A stretch of 64,000 nucleotides of DNA from Corynebacterium gerontici (GTDB lineage Bacteria > Actinomycetota > Actinomycetes > Mycobacteriales > Mycobacteriaceae). Below are positions 27,892 through 35,545 of this stretch, piece by piece; position 1 is the stretch's first letter, and each line of letters opens with the position of its first letter. The DNA lies in NCBI RefSeq assembly GCF_003813985.1, contig NZ_CP033897.1:1612001-1676000 (forward strand), given 5' to 3'. Below the pieces are notes generated by a model. The model had not been told where the DNA came from. It ran no database searches and was given only the letters and a program-made list of their open reading frames with translations. The position numbers and the translations under genes are program-made.

Positions 27892-28604
27892 GCGCGACCT
27901 CGGATTAGGTAGCTGCCGCATTCGCCGCATTCTGGAACCTCGGTGGCTGGTGCTTGGCGGATACGCGAGGCCTCGGCCACGGGCAACATGATGTGGCAGC
28001 CACCGCAGGAGCGCCCGTTGAACTTCGCTGCGCCGATGCCATTTTCGCTGCGTCGCTCTTCGTAGGCGGCGAGGATATCGGCGGGCAATTCGCCCTTAAG
28101 CTTTTCGACGCGCCCGCGCGCATCCTCCACGGTGGTATCTAGCGGCACGGCGTCTGCAGCTCGTTGCGCCTTTTCTACCTCTACTTCTAACTCACCGAGC
28201 TGCTGGCGATACAAATCGCGATTCGCACGCAGCGCGTGCACCTCGTTGTGCGCCTCCTGCATTTCGGAGGTGAGATTCTGCAGGCGCACTTGCGAAGAGT
28301 GCAGGTCGTGCTGCAGATCCTTACGCGTAGTCGGATCCGTGGCGGCGCCAAGTTGGCGGCGGTCATCGTCAAGACGGCGGCGAAGCTTGCGCTCGTCTTC
28401 TTGAATGCGACGGATCTCCAACTCCATATCGTCCACGGCTAATTGCGCCGAGGCTGAGGCATCGCGCGTACGTCCCAGCTTCTTGCGAAGCTTCGCTAAT
28501 TCCTTCGCTTCTTCACTAGCCTCCGGCTGCAGCCCAACGTCACCATTGCGCTCCAACGTGGCAATTTCTAACAATTTTTCCTGAAGGGGGAGTTCGAGTT
28601 GCAT
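27888..28604 (-). CDS. coiled-coil protein with C4 zinc ribbon
   Basis: A protein of 238 residues, start MQLELPLQEKLLEIATLE. Residues 10-175 form a long charged coiled coil. The C-terminus carries two CxxC pairs, SCGGCHIMLP and CGECGSYLI, which build a zinc ribbon. This matches the conserved bacterial C4-type zinc ribbon family that sits beside Nif3 genes; a nucleic-acid or ribosome-linked role has been proposed but I cannot confirm it. AGGAGC precedes ATG 28604. Both dispersed words occur in it: B at 28578-28588 encodes part of PLQEKL, A at 28101-28110 encodes VEKLK. Confidence 0.88.
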   Translation of the reverse strand: MQLELPLQEKLLEIATLERNGDVGLQPEASEEAKELAKLRKKLGRTRDASASAQLAVDDMELEIRRIQEDERKLRRRLDDDRRQLGAATDPTTRKDLQHDLHSSQVRLQNLTSEMQEAHNEVHALRANRDLYRQQLGELEVEVEKAQRAADAVPLDTTVEDARGRVEKLKGELPADILAAYEERRSENGIGAAKFNGRSCGGCHIMLPVAEASRIRQAPATEVPECGECGSYLIRGRA

Positions 28605-28624
28605 GTGGTTGCTCCTAAGTTTTT

Positions 28625-29797
28625 CTAGCGTTGTGGGTGCTTGGAAAGAGTCCAAGGGTCGGTTCTGATGTGTAGCACTTTGGTGTCGATGTGGCGCAGT
28701 GATTGTTGCACGATTCGGGAGGCTTGTTCGGTCCAGGGGAATTCGCTGGCCCAGTGTGCGGTGTCGATGACGCAGATGTCGTGGGCTCGCAGCGTTTCGT
28801 CCACGGGGTGGTGGCGAAGGTCGGAGGTGAGGAAGACATCGACGCCGAGGTTGGCTGCGGTTTCGAGGAAGCTGTCGCCTGCCCCCGAGCTCACCGCGAT
28901 GGTGTGCACCATGCGCTCGGGGTCACCGGCGGCGCGTACACCCCAGGTGGTTTCGGGAAGCTGATCGGCAATGAACTGCACGTAGTCTTCAAAGCGCATG
29001 GGGGTGTCCAGCTCACCGATGCGCCCGAGGCCGCAGGCTTCGTCAAGTGGTTGGCTGGCTTCCAGTGCGGTGATGTCAAACGCGGGTTCTTCGTAGGGGT
29101 GGGCGCTTCGGAGTGCTTCGAGGATGGCGCCTCGGCGGTGGCGTGGTGCCACGCATTCGATCCTGAGCTCTTGGAGCACTTCTCGCTTGCCTGCCTCACC
29201 GATGGTGGGGTTGGCGTGGCTGCCGGGCAGGAACTCGCCTTCGCCGCTGATGTTGAAGGCGCATTCGCTGTACTCACCGATGTGTCCGGCGCCAGCACCG
29301 AAGATGGCTTCCTTCAGGGTTTCTGCGTGTTGTGGGGGAACTTGCACGCCCCACTTGTCTAGTCCCTGCTGCTTGGGCGCGATTGGGCGCCCTGGGGTGA
29401 TGCCGCACAATTCAGCCAATTTGTCATTGACGCCGGGGCGCGCCGAGTCCGCATTGGTGTGCGCCGCAAATAGGGCCACGCCTGCACGGATAAGCGTGTG
29501 GATCACTTTGCCTTTCGGCGTATTTGCAGCCACTGAGTTCACGCCGCGCAACAGCAGGGGGTGGTGAACCACGAGCATGTCTGCGCCTTGGTTCACGGCC
29601 TCTTGTGCCACTTCGAGCGTGCAGTCTAAGGCAAAGCAGACGGTGTTCACTGCCGCTTCTGGATCACCGCAGACCAGCCCCACTGCGTCCCAGGATTCCG
29701 CCAGGTGCGGTGGGTAGGCGGCTTCGAGCACCTCCACAACGTCGGCGACGGTTGCCGGTGCTCGGTGGTCGTGTGTGGATGATTCCAAGGTGCTCAC
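28625..29797 (-). CDS. Nif3-like dinuclear metal centre hexameric protein
   Basis: A protein of 390 residues. Motifs: ESWDAVGLVCGDPEAAV, LVVHHPLLLRGV (metal-binding histidines), ALFAAHTNADSA, a central insertion with HPYEEPAFDI, and the C-terminal FLTSDLRHHPVDE / CVIDTAHWASEFP. This is the two-metal GTP cyclohydrolase I type 2/NIF3 family, with the PII-like insert. Function is unsettled in most bacteria. The GTG start at 29797 overlaps the preceding aminotransferase stop (GTGA) with GGAG upstream, so it is translationally coupled. Confidence 0.92.
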   Translation of the reverse strand: MSTLESSTHDHRAPATVADVVEVLEAAYPPHLAESWDAVGLVCGDPEAAVNTVCFALDCTLEVAQEAVNQGADMLVVHHPLLLRGVNSVAANTPKGKVIHTLIRAGVALFAAHTNADSARPGVNDKLAELCGITPGRPIAPKQQGLDKWGVQVPPQHAETLKEAIFGAGAGHIGEYSECAFNISGEGEFLPGSHANPTIGEAGKREVLQELRIECVAPRHRRGAILEALRSAHPYEEPAFDITALEASQPLDEACGLGRIGELDTPMRFEDYVQFIADQLPETTWGVRAAGDPERMVHTIAVSSGAGDSFLETAANLGVDVFLTSDLRHHPVDETLRAHDICVIDTAHWASEFPWTEQASRIVQQSLRHIDTKVLHIRTDPWTLSKHPQR

Positions 29798-30786
29798 AGC
29801 ACTCCAATCTGGTGCAGGGTGTTCAAAAATTCGCGGACTTCGCGTTGGGGTCGTAACGCCAAACGCCAGTGGTTCAAGTCTAGTCCGGGGAACGTGTCGC
29901 AGCGTCGAACCGCAATGCCTCGGCGCAAGAGTTCCTGGCGTATCCGCTCCGGCTGCTCGAAGGGCGTGCGCATGAGCACGAAGGGCGCCACCGATCGGCT
30001 TGCTTGTGCAAAACCGGCGGCTTCCAAAAGGCCCAGCATCTCCCCTCGCTGCTGCTCCTGCGCCTCGCGGATTGCCGGTAGCGTCTGCACGCCATGCTCG
30101 AACACTGCGGCGGCGGCCGCCAGCGCCAGGGTATTGACGGGCCAGTGCGCGCGGGTTGCCCTCAATTGATCGAGCAACGCCGCCGGCCCTGCCACATAGC
30201 CCACTCGAAGACCAGCAATCGCCCATGTTTTGGTTAGGCTTCGCAGGCAGAGGACGTCGAAAAGCTGTGAAGGGATCAGCGAATGTTCCTCGCCCACCAC
30301 GTCCAGAAATGCCTCATCAACCACCACCGTTCTGCCAGGGGCGCGCAGCGAACGCGGATCGTGGAGAACGCCCGTTGGATTGGTGGGGTTGCCGAGGATC
30401 GCCATGTCGCAATCGGGAAGAGAGCCAAGGTCCTCGAAAGGCGGGTGTAGGACGTGGTGTATCGCTTGGGAGCCGAAAATCGCGTCAGGCTCAGAAAACC
30501 CTGGGTGGATGATGCACGGGCGCACTGGCGCCAAATTCTTCAGCAATGCAAACGCCTCCGAAGCCCCGGACGTGAGCATGATCTGCTCCGAGGGCACACC
30601 ATGGTACTCGGCGATCTGCGCCTCTACCTGCGAAACCTCCTCCGCATCGGGATAGTCCCGCAGCCGTCCCACCGCCTGCACAATCGCCTTCTGCAGCCAC
30701 CGCGGCGTCTCATCGGCCACATTGACGGCAAAATCGAGGCGCGCACCTTTGGCGTCCAGGTCTCCGTGGATTCGAGGATCAAACAC
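29794..30786 (-). CDS. CobC-like PLP aminotransferase (Rv2231c family)
   Basis: About 330 residues of a fold-type I aminotransferase. Visible: LDFAVNVADETPRWL, RDYPDAEEVSQVEAQIAEYHGV, LTSGASEAFALL, GNPTNPTGVL, VVDEAFLDVVGE and SLTKTWAIAGLRVGY, where the Lys in SLTK binds PLP. It resembles histidinol-phosphate aminotransferase and L-threonine-O-3-phosphate decarboxylase (CobD/CobC of cobalamin synthesis). The M. tuberculosis counterpart is Rv2231c, annotated CobC. I start at GTG 30786 (VFDPRIHGDLD); an extension to 30873 overlaps the divergent gene. A word-A copy lies at 30255-30264. Confidence 0.85.
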   Translation of the reverse strand: MFDPRIHGDLDAKGARLDFAVNVADETPRWLQKAIVQAVGRLRDYPDAEEVSQVEAQIAEYHGVPSEQIMLTSGASEAFALLKNLAPVRPCIIHPGFSEPDAIFGSQAIHHVLHPPFEDLGSLPDCDMAILGNPTNPTGVLHDPRSLRAPGRTVVVDEAFLDVVGEEHSLIPSQLFDVLCLRSLTKTWAIAGLRVGYVAGPAALLDQLRATRAHWPVNTLALAAAAAVFEHGVQTLPAIREAQEQQRGEMLGLLEAAGFAQASRSVAPFVLMRTPFEQPERIRQELLRRGIAVRRCDTFPGLDLNHWRLALRPQREVREFLNTLHQIGVL

Positions 30787-30832
30787 TGGGCTGAGTGTAG
30801 CTGCCCTAGGCAACAATGGGACACTAGTGGGC

Positions 30833-31480
30833 GTGTCTGTTTTGCTTATCGACGTCGACGGAACCATCGTCAACTCCTATCCAGGAATCCGGGCCAGCTT
30901 CATCCATGCCCTGGAAACCATCGGCTACCCAATCCCAAGCGAAGAACGCCTGCGCAAAGTACCCGGGCCGCAGATCTACGACACCCTGATCGACCTCGGC
31001 CTACCGCCCGAAGACGCCAAACACGGCCTTCAAGCTTTTCGGAAACACTATCGCCGGCACGGCTGGCACAACGCCGCCCTCTTCGAGGGGTGGCCCGAGC
31101 TGCTACGGACGCTGCGCGAGGAAGGGTTTACTTTGTGCACCGCCACCAGTAAAAACCAGGACCTCGCGGCGCAAACCCTCGAACACCTCGGCGTTGGCGA
31201 CGCCTTCGACTTCATCGGCGGAGCCGACGTCGATGCTGGGCGCCAAGGCAAGGCAGCCGTGATCGACCACGTCCTGCGCACCCTCAACATCGATCCCACA
31301 CAGCAACGAGCGCTCATGATCGGCGACCGCTCCCACGACACCGAAGGCGCAGCCGAATTCGATATCCCCACCATCCTCGTGCAATGGGGACATGGTGAGG
31401 AAGCAGAATGGAACGCCGCCTACGACTACGCTGGCGACATATCGACCTTGGAGGAAAAAATTCATGCCTTCTTCAAATAA
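30833..31480 (+). CDS. HAD-superfamily hydrolase, phosphoglycolate phosphatase/PtkA-like
   Basis: About 215 residues, start VSVLLIDVDGT. HAD motif I DVDGTI (nucleophile Asp), motif II CTATSK, motif III with GRQGKAAVI, and motif IV IGDRSHDTEGA are all present. In M. tuberculosis the gene at this place, Rv2232 (ptkA), encodes a HAD protein reported as a tyrosine kinase and co-transcribed with the phosphatase ptpA. This copy lacks the long N-terminal extension of PtkA, so plain phosphatase activity is as likely. GTG 30833 is chosen; GTG 30827 is an alternative. The frame overlaps the next start by 17 bases. Confidence 0.85.
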   Translation: MSVLLIDVDGTIVNSYPGIRASFIHALETIGYPIPSEERLRKVPGPQIYDTLIDLGLPPEDAKHGLQAFRKHYRRHGWHNAALFEGWPELLRTLREEGFTLCTATSKNQDLAAQTLEHLGVGDAFDFIGGADVDAGRQGKAAVIDHVLRTLNIDPTQQRALMIGDRSHDTEGAAEFDIPTILVQWGHGEEAEWNAAYDYAGDISTLEEKIHAFFK

Positions 31481-31952
31481 ATCGCTCGGGGTAGTGTTCG
31501 TCTGCACCGGCAACATCTGCCGCTCCCCCATGGGCGAAGTGATCCTGCGGGACGCCGTTGAACGCGAAGGGCTCGGCCAGCAAGTGCACGTGAGCTCCTG
31601 TGGAACCGGGGGATGGCACATAGGCCAGGGCGCCGACCGACGCGCTCTCAGCGCACTTCGCCACAAAGGCTTCGACGGCAGCGCCCACAAAGCCGCCCAA
31701 ATCGGCGAAGAAGCCGAACACGCAGACCTCCTCATCGCCCTCGACCGCGGGCACCAACAGGCCCTGCTGAAACTCGGCTACGACCCGGAACGCATCCGCC
31801 TCCTACGCAGCTTCGACCCCCAAGCCGACACCGAAGACGTAGAAGACCCCTACTACGGCGACGCCAAAGACTTCGCCACCGCCCGCGACCAAATCCTCGA
31901 CGCCACCCCAGGCATCATCCAATGGATCAAGGAGCACCTGCGTGAGCACTAA
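31464..31952 (+). CDS. low-molecular-weight protein tyrosine phosphatase
   Basis: A protein of 162 residues. The P-loop VCTGNICRSPMGE carries the catalytic Cys and Arg; DPYYGD near residue 132 holds the general-acid Asp and the substrate-pocket tyrosines. SSCGTGGWHIGQGADRRAL is the typical second conserved block. It dephosphorylates protein phosphotyrosine, and the mycobacterial counterpart is PtpA. GGAGG lies 9 bases before ATG 31464, inside the end of the HAD gene. The 3' end overlaps the SURF1 start, making a HAD-PTP-SURF1 operon. Confidence 0.93.
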   Translation: MPSSNKSLGVVFVCTGNICRSPMGEVILRDAVEREGLGQQVHVSSCGTGGWHIGQGADRRALSALRHKGFDGSAHKAAQIGEEAEHADLLIALDRGHQQALLKLGYDPERIRLLRSFDPQADTEDVEDPYYGDAKDFATARDQILDATPGIIQWIKEHLREH

Positions 31953-32841
31953 GAGCAAACGCAGCGGGTGGAAAGTCTTTCTCACACCAGGATGGGTCAT
32001 CACCACCCTGCTCGTCATCGCCTTCTCCTACCTAGCGTTCACCGTGCTCTCGCCCTGGCAACTCGGCAAAGACCACGCCATCGTGGTGCAAAACGAACAC
32101 GTCGACAAAGCCTTTGCCCAAGACCCGAGTAACTACACGGAAGTCTTCGACGAACACGGCGCCATCAAAGGCGACCGCGAATGGCAACGCGTCCGCATCA
32201 CCGGGCAATACCTGCCCCAAAAAGAAGTGCTCCTACGCATGCGCCCCGTCGAATCCGGCCCCTCCTACCAATCCCTCGTGCCCTTCCACATCGATGGCGG
32301 ACCAGTCGTACTTATCAACCGGGGCTTCGAGGCGACCGCCGCCGGGGAGGCTCCCAACATCCCCACCGCCCCTTCAGGAAAAGTGACGCTGGTGGCGCAC
32401 GCCCGCAGCAATGAGAAAAAGCCAGACAAGGCTCCAATGCAAGCCGATGGTTACCAGCAGGTGTACGGGATCAACACGCAGCAAGTAGGCGAACTCACCG
32501 GTACCCAATTGGGTGAGGACTACCTGCAGATCTCAAGCGACGAGCCCGGCGCCCTCACGCCCATCCCAATTCCAAAACAAGACCGGGGCAACCACCTCTC
32601 CTACGGATTCCAGTGGATAGCCTTCGGCCTCATGGCACCACTTGGCTTGGGCTACTTCATTTTTTCTGAAGTAAGGGAACGCCGCCGCGTGCGCGAAGAA
32701 GAATCGGAAATGTCCGACCCCACCACAGACGCCCCCGAGACCCCGGCACCACAAGCGGCGCCGAGCAGATCCCGCTACGGCACGAAGCACCCCACTTCGG
32801 GCCAAAACCGCGGCTTTGATGCACGCCGCGATAATTTCTAG
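31942..32841 (+). CDS. SURF1-family membrane protein
   Basis: A protein of 299 residues. One N-terminal membrane helix (about 16-36, WVITTLLVIAFSYLAFTVL), an outside domain, and a second helix (about 216-236, FQWIAFGLMAPLGLGYFIF). SURF1 signatures: SPWQLGK, WQRVRITGQYLP, RPVESGPSYQSLVPF and LINRGF. SURF1 helps assemble cytochrome c oxidase, in the inner membrane. The tail after residue 240 is charged, Pro/Ala-rich and probably disordered. GTG 31942 follows AAGGAG by 8 bases. A word-B copy (32370-32380) encodes the PSGK turn. Confidence 0.9.
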   Translation: MSTKSKRSGWKVFLTPGWVITTLLVIAFSYLAFTVLSPWQLGKDHAIVVQNEHVDKAFAQDPSNYTEVFDEHGAIKGDREWQRVRITGQYLPQKEVLLRMRPVESGPSYQSLVPFHIDGGPVVLINRGFEATAAGEAPNIPTAPSGKVTLVAHARSNEKKPDKAPMQADGYQQVYGINTQQVGELTGTQLGEDYLQISSDEPGALTPIPIPKQDRGNHLSYGFQWIAFGLMAPLGLGYFIFSEVRERRRVREEESEMSDPTTDAPETPAPQAAPSRSRYGTKHPTSGQNRGFDARRDNF

Positions 32842-32850
32842 CTGCGTTTG

Positions 32851-33843
32851 CTACTTCCAGCCGGTCACGACAATCTTGCCGAGTTCGTGGCCGGCTTCCA
32901 TGCGTTCGTGGCCCACGCGCAGCGTATCCACGCAGATGGGGCTGAGCTCCTCGGCGATGATGGGGCGGATCGTCCCATCTGTCCACAGGCGCGCCACCTC
33001 GTCGAGGATGGCGCCTTGGGTGGAGAGGTGAGCGTCGAAAAGCGATTTGGTGAACATCGATTCCCAATGCCACGTCAGGGATTTTGCTTTCAGCGGGGCG
33101 ATCGAATCCGGGCCGACGTCAATGCCGACAATGTGCGCGAAAGGCTTGCATACCGCCGCCAGGGCGTGCTCTTGGCCGACGGAGTGAGCCGTGAATACCC
33201 AATCCACCCCTTCAGGAAATTCCTCAAGCAGAGCCGAAACCCAGTCCTCGCGGTGATTGACCACGGTTGCGGCGCCGAGCTCGCGGACGAGCGCCGCGCG
33301 ACGATCGTCGGAAGCCGTCGCCACCACGTGCACTTGCGGGCATTTTGCTGCGAGTAGTTGCAACGCTGCCACGCCCACGCCGCCGGTGGCGCCCACCATC
33401 AGCAGGGTGCCGCGGGAGTCCTCGCCAAGCCCAAGCCTTTCAAAAAGGCTTTCCCACGCCGTCACGAACGTCAAGGGCAGCGCCGCGGCCTGCGCAAAAT
33501 TATTAACGGCAATCGGGGCGGCCATGCGCTCGTCGATGGCGAAGAATTCGGCGTTCGTGCCCTGCCGCGCAAGAGTGCCAATCGCCATCGCCGCGTCGCC
33601 CGGCGAAAACCTGGTCACCTCCTCCCCCACGGCCTCCACCACACCAGCGGCGTCGTAACCAAGCACCCGGAAATCGCCCGGATCAGCATTCAAACGCTGC
33701 TTCGTGTCGATCGGATTCACCCCAACGGCCTCAACCCGGATCAAAACATCCCTGGGCCCACAATCAGGCTTTTTGACGTCCCCCGCCACCAAAGCCTCAG
33801 CGCTCGAAATAGGTAAGTTCTGCGTATATCCAACAGCCTTCAT
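32851..33843 (-). CDS. zinc-type alcohol dehydrogenase/quinone oxidoreductase family protein
   Basis: A protein of 330 residues of the MDR superfamily, start MKAVGYTQNLPIS. Conserved: GPRDVLIRVEAVGVNPIDTKQR, VLGYDAAGVVEAVGEEV, the cofactor loop LLMVGATGGVGVAALQLL, and a C-terminal GKIVVT. The structural zinc cysteines and catalytic zinc ligands are absent, pointing to a zinc-free NADPH quinone reductase or enoyl reductase of the YhdH/ZADH type. ATG 33843 overlaps the cobD stop (ATGA). It carries word A at 33033-33042 and word B at 33208-33218. Confidence 0.87.
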   Translation of the reverse strand: MKAVGYTQNLPISSAEALVAGDVKKPDCGPRDVLIRVEAVGVNPIDTKQRLNADPGDFRVLGYDAAGVVEAVGEEVTRFSPGDAAMAIGTLARQGTNAEFFAIDERMAAPIAVNNFAQAAALPLTFVTAWESLFERLGLGEDSRGTLLMVGATGGVGVAALQLLAAKCPQVHVVATASDDRRAALVRELGAATVVNHREDWVSALLEEFPEGVDWVFTAHSVGQEHALAAVCKPFAHIVGIDVGPDSIAPLKAKSLTWHWESMFTKSLFDAHLSTQGAILDEVARLWTDGTIRPIIAEELSPICVDTLRVGHERMEAGHELGKIVVTGWK

Positions 33844-34739
33844 GCACCCGATCGTGCCACAAGTGCGCCCAGCGCGACGCTCACCCCAACCGCACACCAC
33901 TGCGTCCGACGAATCAACCGCACTGCCGCCCGCACATCACCCGCCCGAGGTGCACGCCCCCGACCAAGCACCGGACGCTGCTCCACGCCGTGGGCATAGC
34001 GAGTGGCGCCACCCAGGCAGACACCGAGCGCCGCCGCAGCCGTCGCCTCCACCGGGCCGGCGTTTGGGCTTGGGTGCGCGGAAGCGTCTTCACGCCACGC
34101 GCGGATCGCCTCACGCCCCCTCCCTTCAGGAAAACTGGCGGCCACGAACAGGGCTGCGCAAAGGCGGGCGGGGATGAAGGCGAGGGCGTCGTCAAGCTTG
34201 GCGCAAGCCCACCCGAAGTTGCGGTAGCGCTCGTTGCGGTAGCCAACCATGGCGTCCAGCGTGTTGGCGCAGCGATGCAGCACCACCCACGGTGCGCCGA
34301 ACGCGGACCAGAAGAGAGAGGCGACGGCGGCATCTGAGACGTTTTCGGCAAGCGATTCGACGGTGGCGCGGGCAATGCCATCGGCGTCAAGGCTGTGCGG
34401 ATCGCGAGAGCACAACCACGGCACCCAAGCGCGAGCCGCCTCCACATCACCGCGCTCAAGGTCGTGGGCCACTTTCACGCCCGTGCGCTCCAACGTGGTG
34501 CCGCCCAACGCCACCGCCAAAGCAGCCGCATTGCTCAAGTGCGGAAAACGACGCCACACCCACCACGAAGCAGCCACCGGCGGCGCGACACTCAACGCAC
34601 AGAACACCGCCCCGCGCGCACGGTCATCAGCCCATAAACGCTGCTCCAGCGCGCCCGCATACCTCCCGAACACCGCCACCGGATGCCACGCGCCACCAGG
34701 GTCCCCCACAGCACGATCCAACGCCACACCCGGCAACAC
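33840..34739 (-). CDS. cobD: adenosylcobinamide-phosphate synthase (CbiB/CobD)
   Basis: About 299 residues, membrane protein. Family motifs: GVALDRAVGDPGGAWHPVAVFGRY, LVPWL-like VPWLCSRDPHSLD, ATVESLAENVSDAAVASLFWSAFGAPW, NTLDAMVGYRNERYRNFGWACAKLDD and the C-terminal PSPNAGPVEATAAAALGVCLGG. It joins aminopropanol phosphate to adenosylcobyric acid. The open frame continues upstream through tRNA-Val, so starts before 34803 are excluded. ATG 34802 or GTG 34739 are possible; similarity begins at the latter, and neither has a clear ribosome site. Word B lies at 34122-34132. It is coupled to the downstream oxidoreductase gene. Confidence 0.88.
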   Translation of the reverse strand: MLPGVALDRAVGDPGGAWHPVAVFGRYAGALEQRLWADDRARGAVFCALSVAPPVAASWWVWRRFPHLSNAAALAVALGGTTLERTGVKVAHDLERGDVEAARAWVPWLCSRDPHSLDADGIARATVESLAENVSDAAVASLFWSAFGAPWVVLHRCANTLDAMVGYRNERYRNFGWACAKLDDALAFIPARLCAALFVAASFPEGRGREAIRAWREDASAHPSPNAGPVEATAAAALGVCLGGATRYAHGVEQRPVLGRGRAPRAGDVRAAVRLIRRTQWCAVGVSVALGALVARSGA

Positions 34740-34803
34740 ATTCGCGCACGAAAAAAGCAGCCGGCGGAATACTGTGTTTCCAACCGACTGCCAATCCGAC
34801 ATG

Positions 34804-34876
34804 TGCGCCCTGACGGGCTCGAACCGCCGACCTGCTGGGTGTAAACCAGCTGCTCTCCCAGCTGAGCTAAAGGCGC
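34804..34876 (-). tRNA. tRNA-Val (UAC anticodon)
   Basis: A 73-base cloverleaf on the minus strand. Acceptor GCGCCTT pairs with AGGGCGC, D-arm GCTC/GAGC, anticodon stem GCTGG/CCAGC around loop TTTACAC (anticodon TAC), T-arm GGCGG/CCGTC with TTCGAGC, discriminator A. CCA is not encoded. Confidence 0.95.
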
Positions 34877-34940
34877 AATCGCCATCCGCATCACTGCGGC
34901 GACTTGGAAAAGCGTAGCCCAAAAAACCCGAAACGCAAAA

Positions 34941-35369
34941 CTACTGCTTCACACCGGCCTGTACCAGGCACGATCCCTGCCAATCACCCAGGCGCTCAGC
35001 CTTCGTCTGCACAAAACCAGTCTGCTGCGCCGCTTCAGAAATTTCACCGGGCTCCAGCGCACCAGGCTTACCCGTGCCGGGCGTCAGCAACCAGATGCGG
35101 CCGTTGTCAGCGAGGGAACGTTGGGCGTCGACAAGCCCATCACCGAGGTCCCCATCTTCAGCGCGCCACCACAGCAACACCATGTCGCACACCTCATCAG
35201 TGTCCTCTTCAAGAAGTTCGGCATCGATCGCATCCTCTATCGCTTCGCTTATCGACGAGTCCGCGTCCTCATCCCAACCCATTTCTTGAACCGTCAGCCC
35301 CTCACGAAGGCCGAGCAGCAGGGCAACATCTGCCCCAAAATTTGTCTCCTTGGAATCATTGACGTTCAT
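34941..35369 (-). CDS. DUF3052 family protein
   Basis: A protein of 142 residues, start [21 protein letters not shown]. Strong acidic character in the middle ([30 protein letters not shown]). [53 protein letters not shown] matches the actinobacterial DUF3052 family, nearly always beside aceE and of unknown role. The start codon is about 15 bases after a TATTGT -10-like element on the minus strand, so the leader is short. Word-A variants lie at 35126-35135 and 35248-35257. Confidence 0.88.
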   Translation of the reverse strand: MNVNDSKETNFGADVALLLGLREGLTVQEMGWDEDADSSISEAIEDAIDAELLEEDTDEVCDMVLLWWRAEDGDLGDGLVDAQRSLADNGRIWLLTPGTGKPGALEPGEISEAAQQTGFVQTKAERLGDWQGSCLVQAGVKQ

Positions 35370-35545
35370 CGCTAAAGAACAATACATGGTCAGGCGGGTT
35401 TTTACCGTCTTTCTCGCAAGAATCTTCCCAAAACCGCCCCTTCAGGAAACACGAAGTTCATTCAGCAACGTATTCTTGTGGCAAATGCGCGTCGACGGCC
35501 AACACCGTCGCCGCCCTTCAAGAAAAATCTCAACGGAGGTGTGGA
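35370..35545. promoter_or_regulatory. divergent aceE / DUF3052 control region with two word-B copies
   Basis: This 176-base gap holds the promoters of both genes. TATTCT at 35471-35476 may be the aceE -10, giving a leader of about 60 bases. Word B occurs twice in the same orientation: CCCTTCAGGAA at 35438-35448 and CCCTTCAAGAA at 35514-35524. The second is in the presumed aceE leader, 9 bases before the GGAGGT ribosome site. A GTCGACGG...CCGTCG inverted repeat lies between them. Confidence 0.45.

Noticed and set aside
33767..33780. GGCTTTTTGACGTC in the oxidoreductase gene as word A
   Set aside because: One base differs in the core; kept out of the exact count. Similar near misses at 39674, 50385 and 57403 were also not counted.
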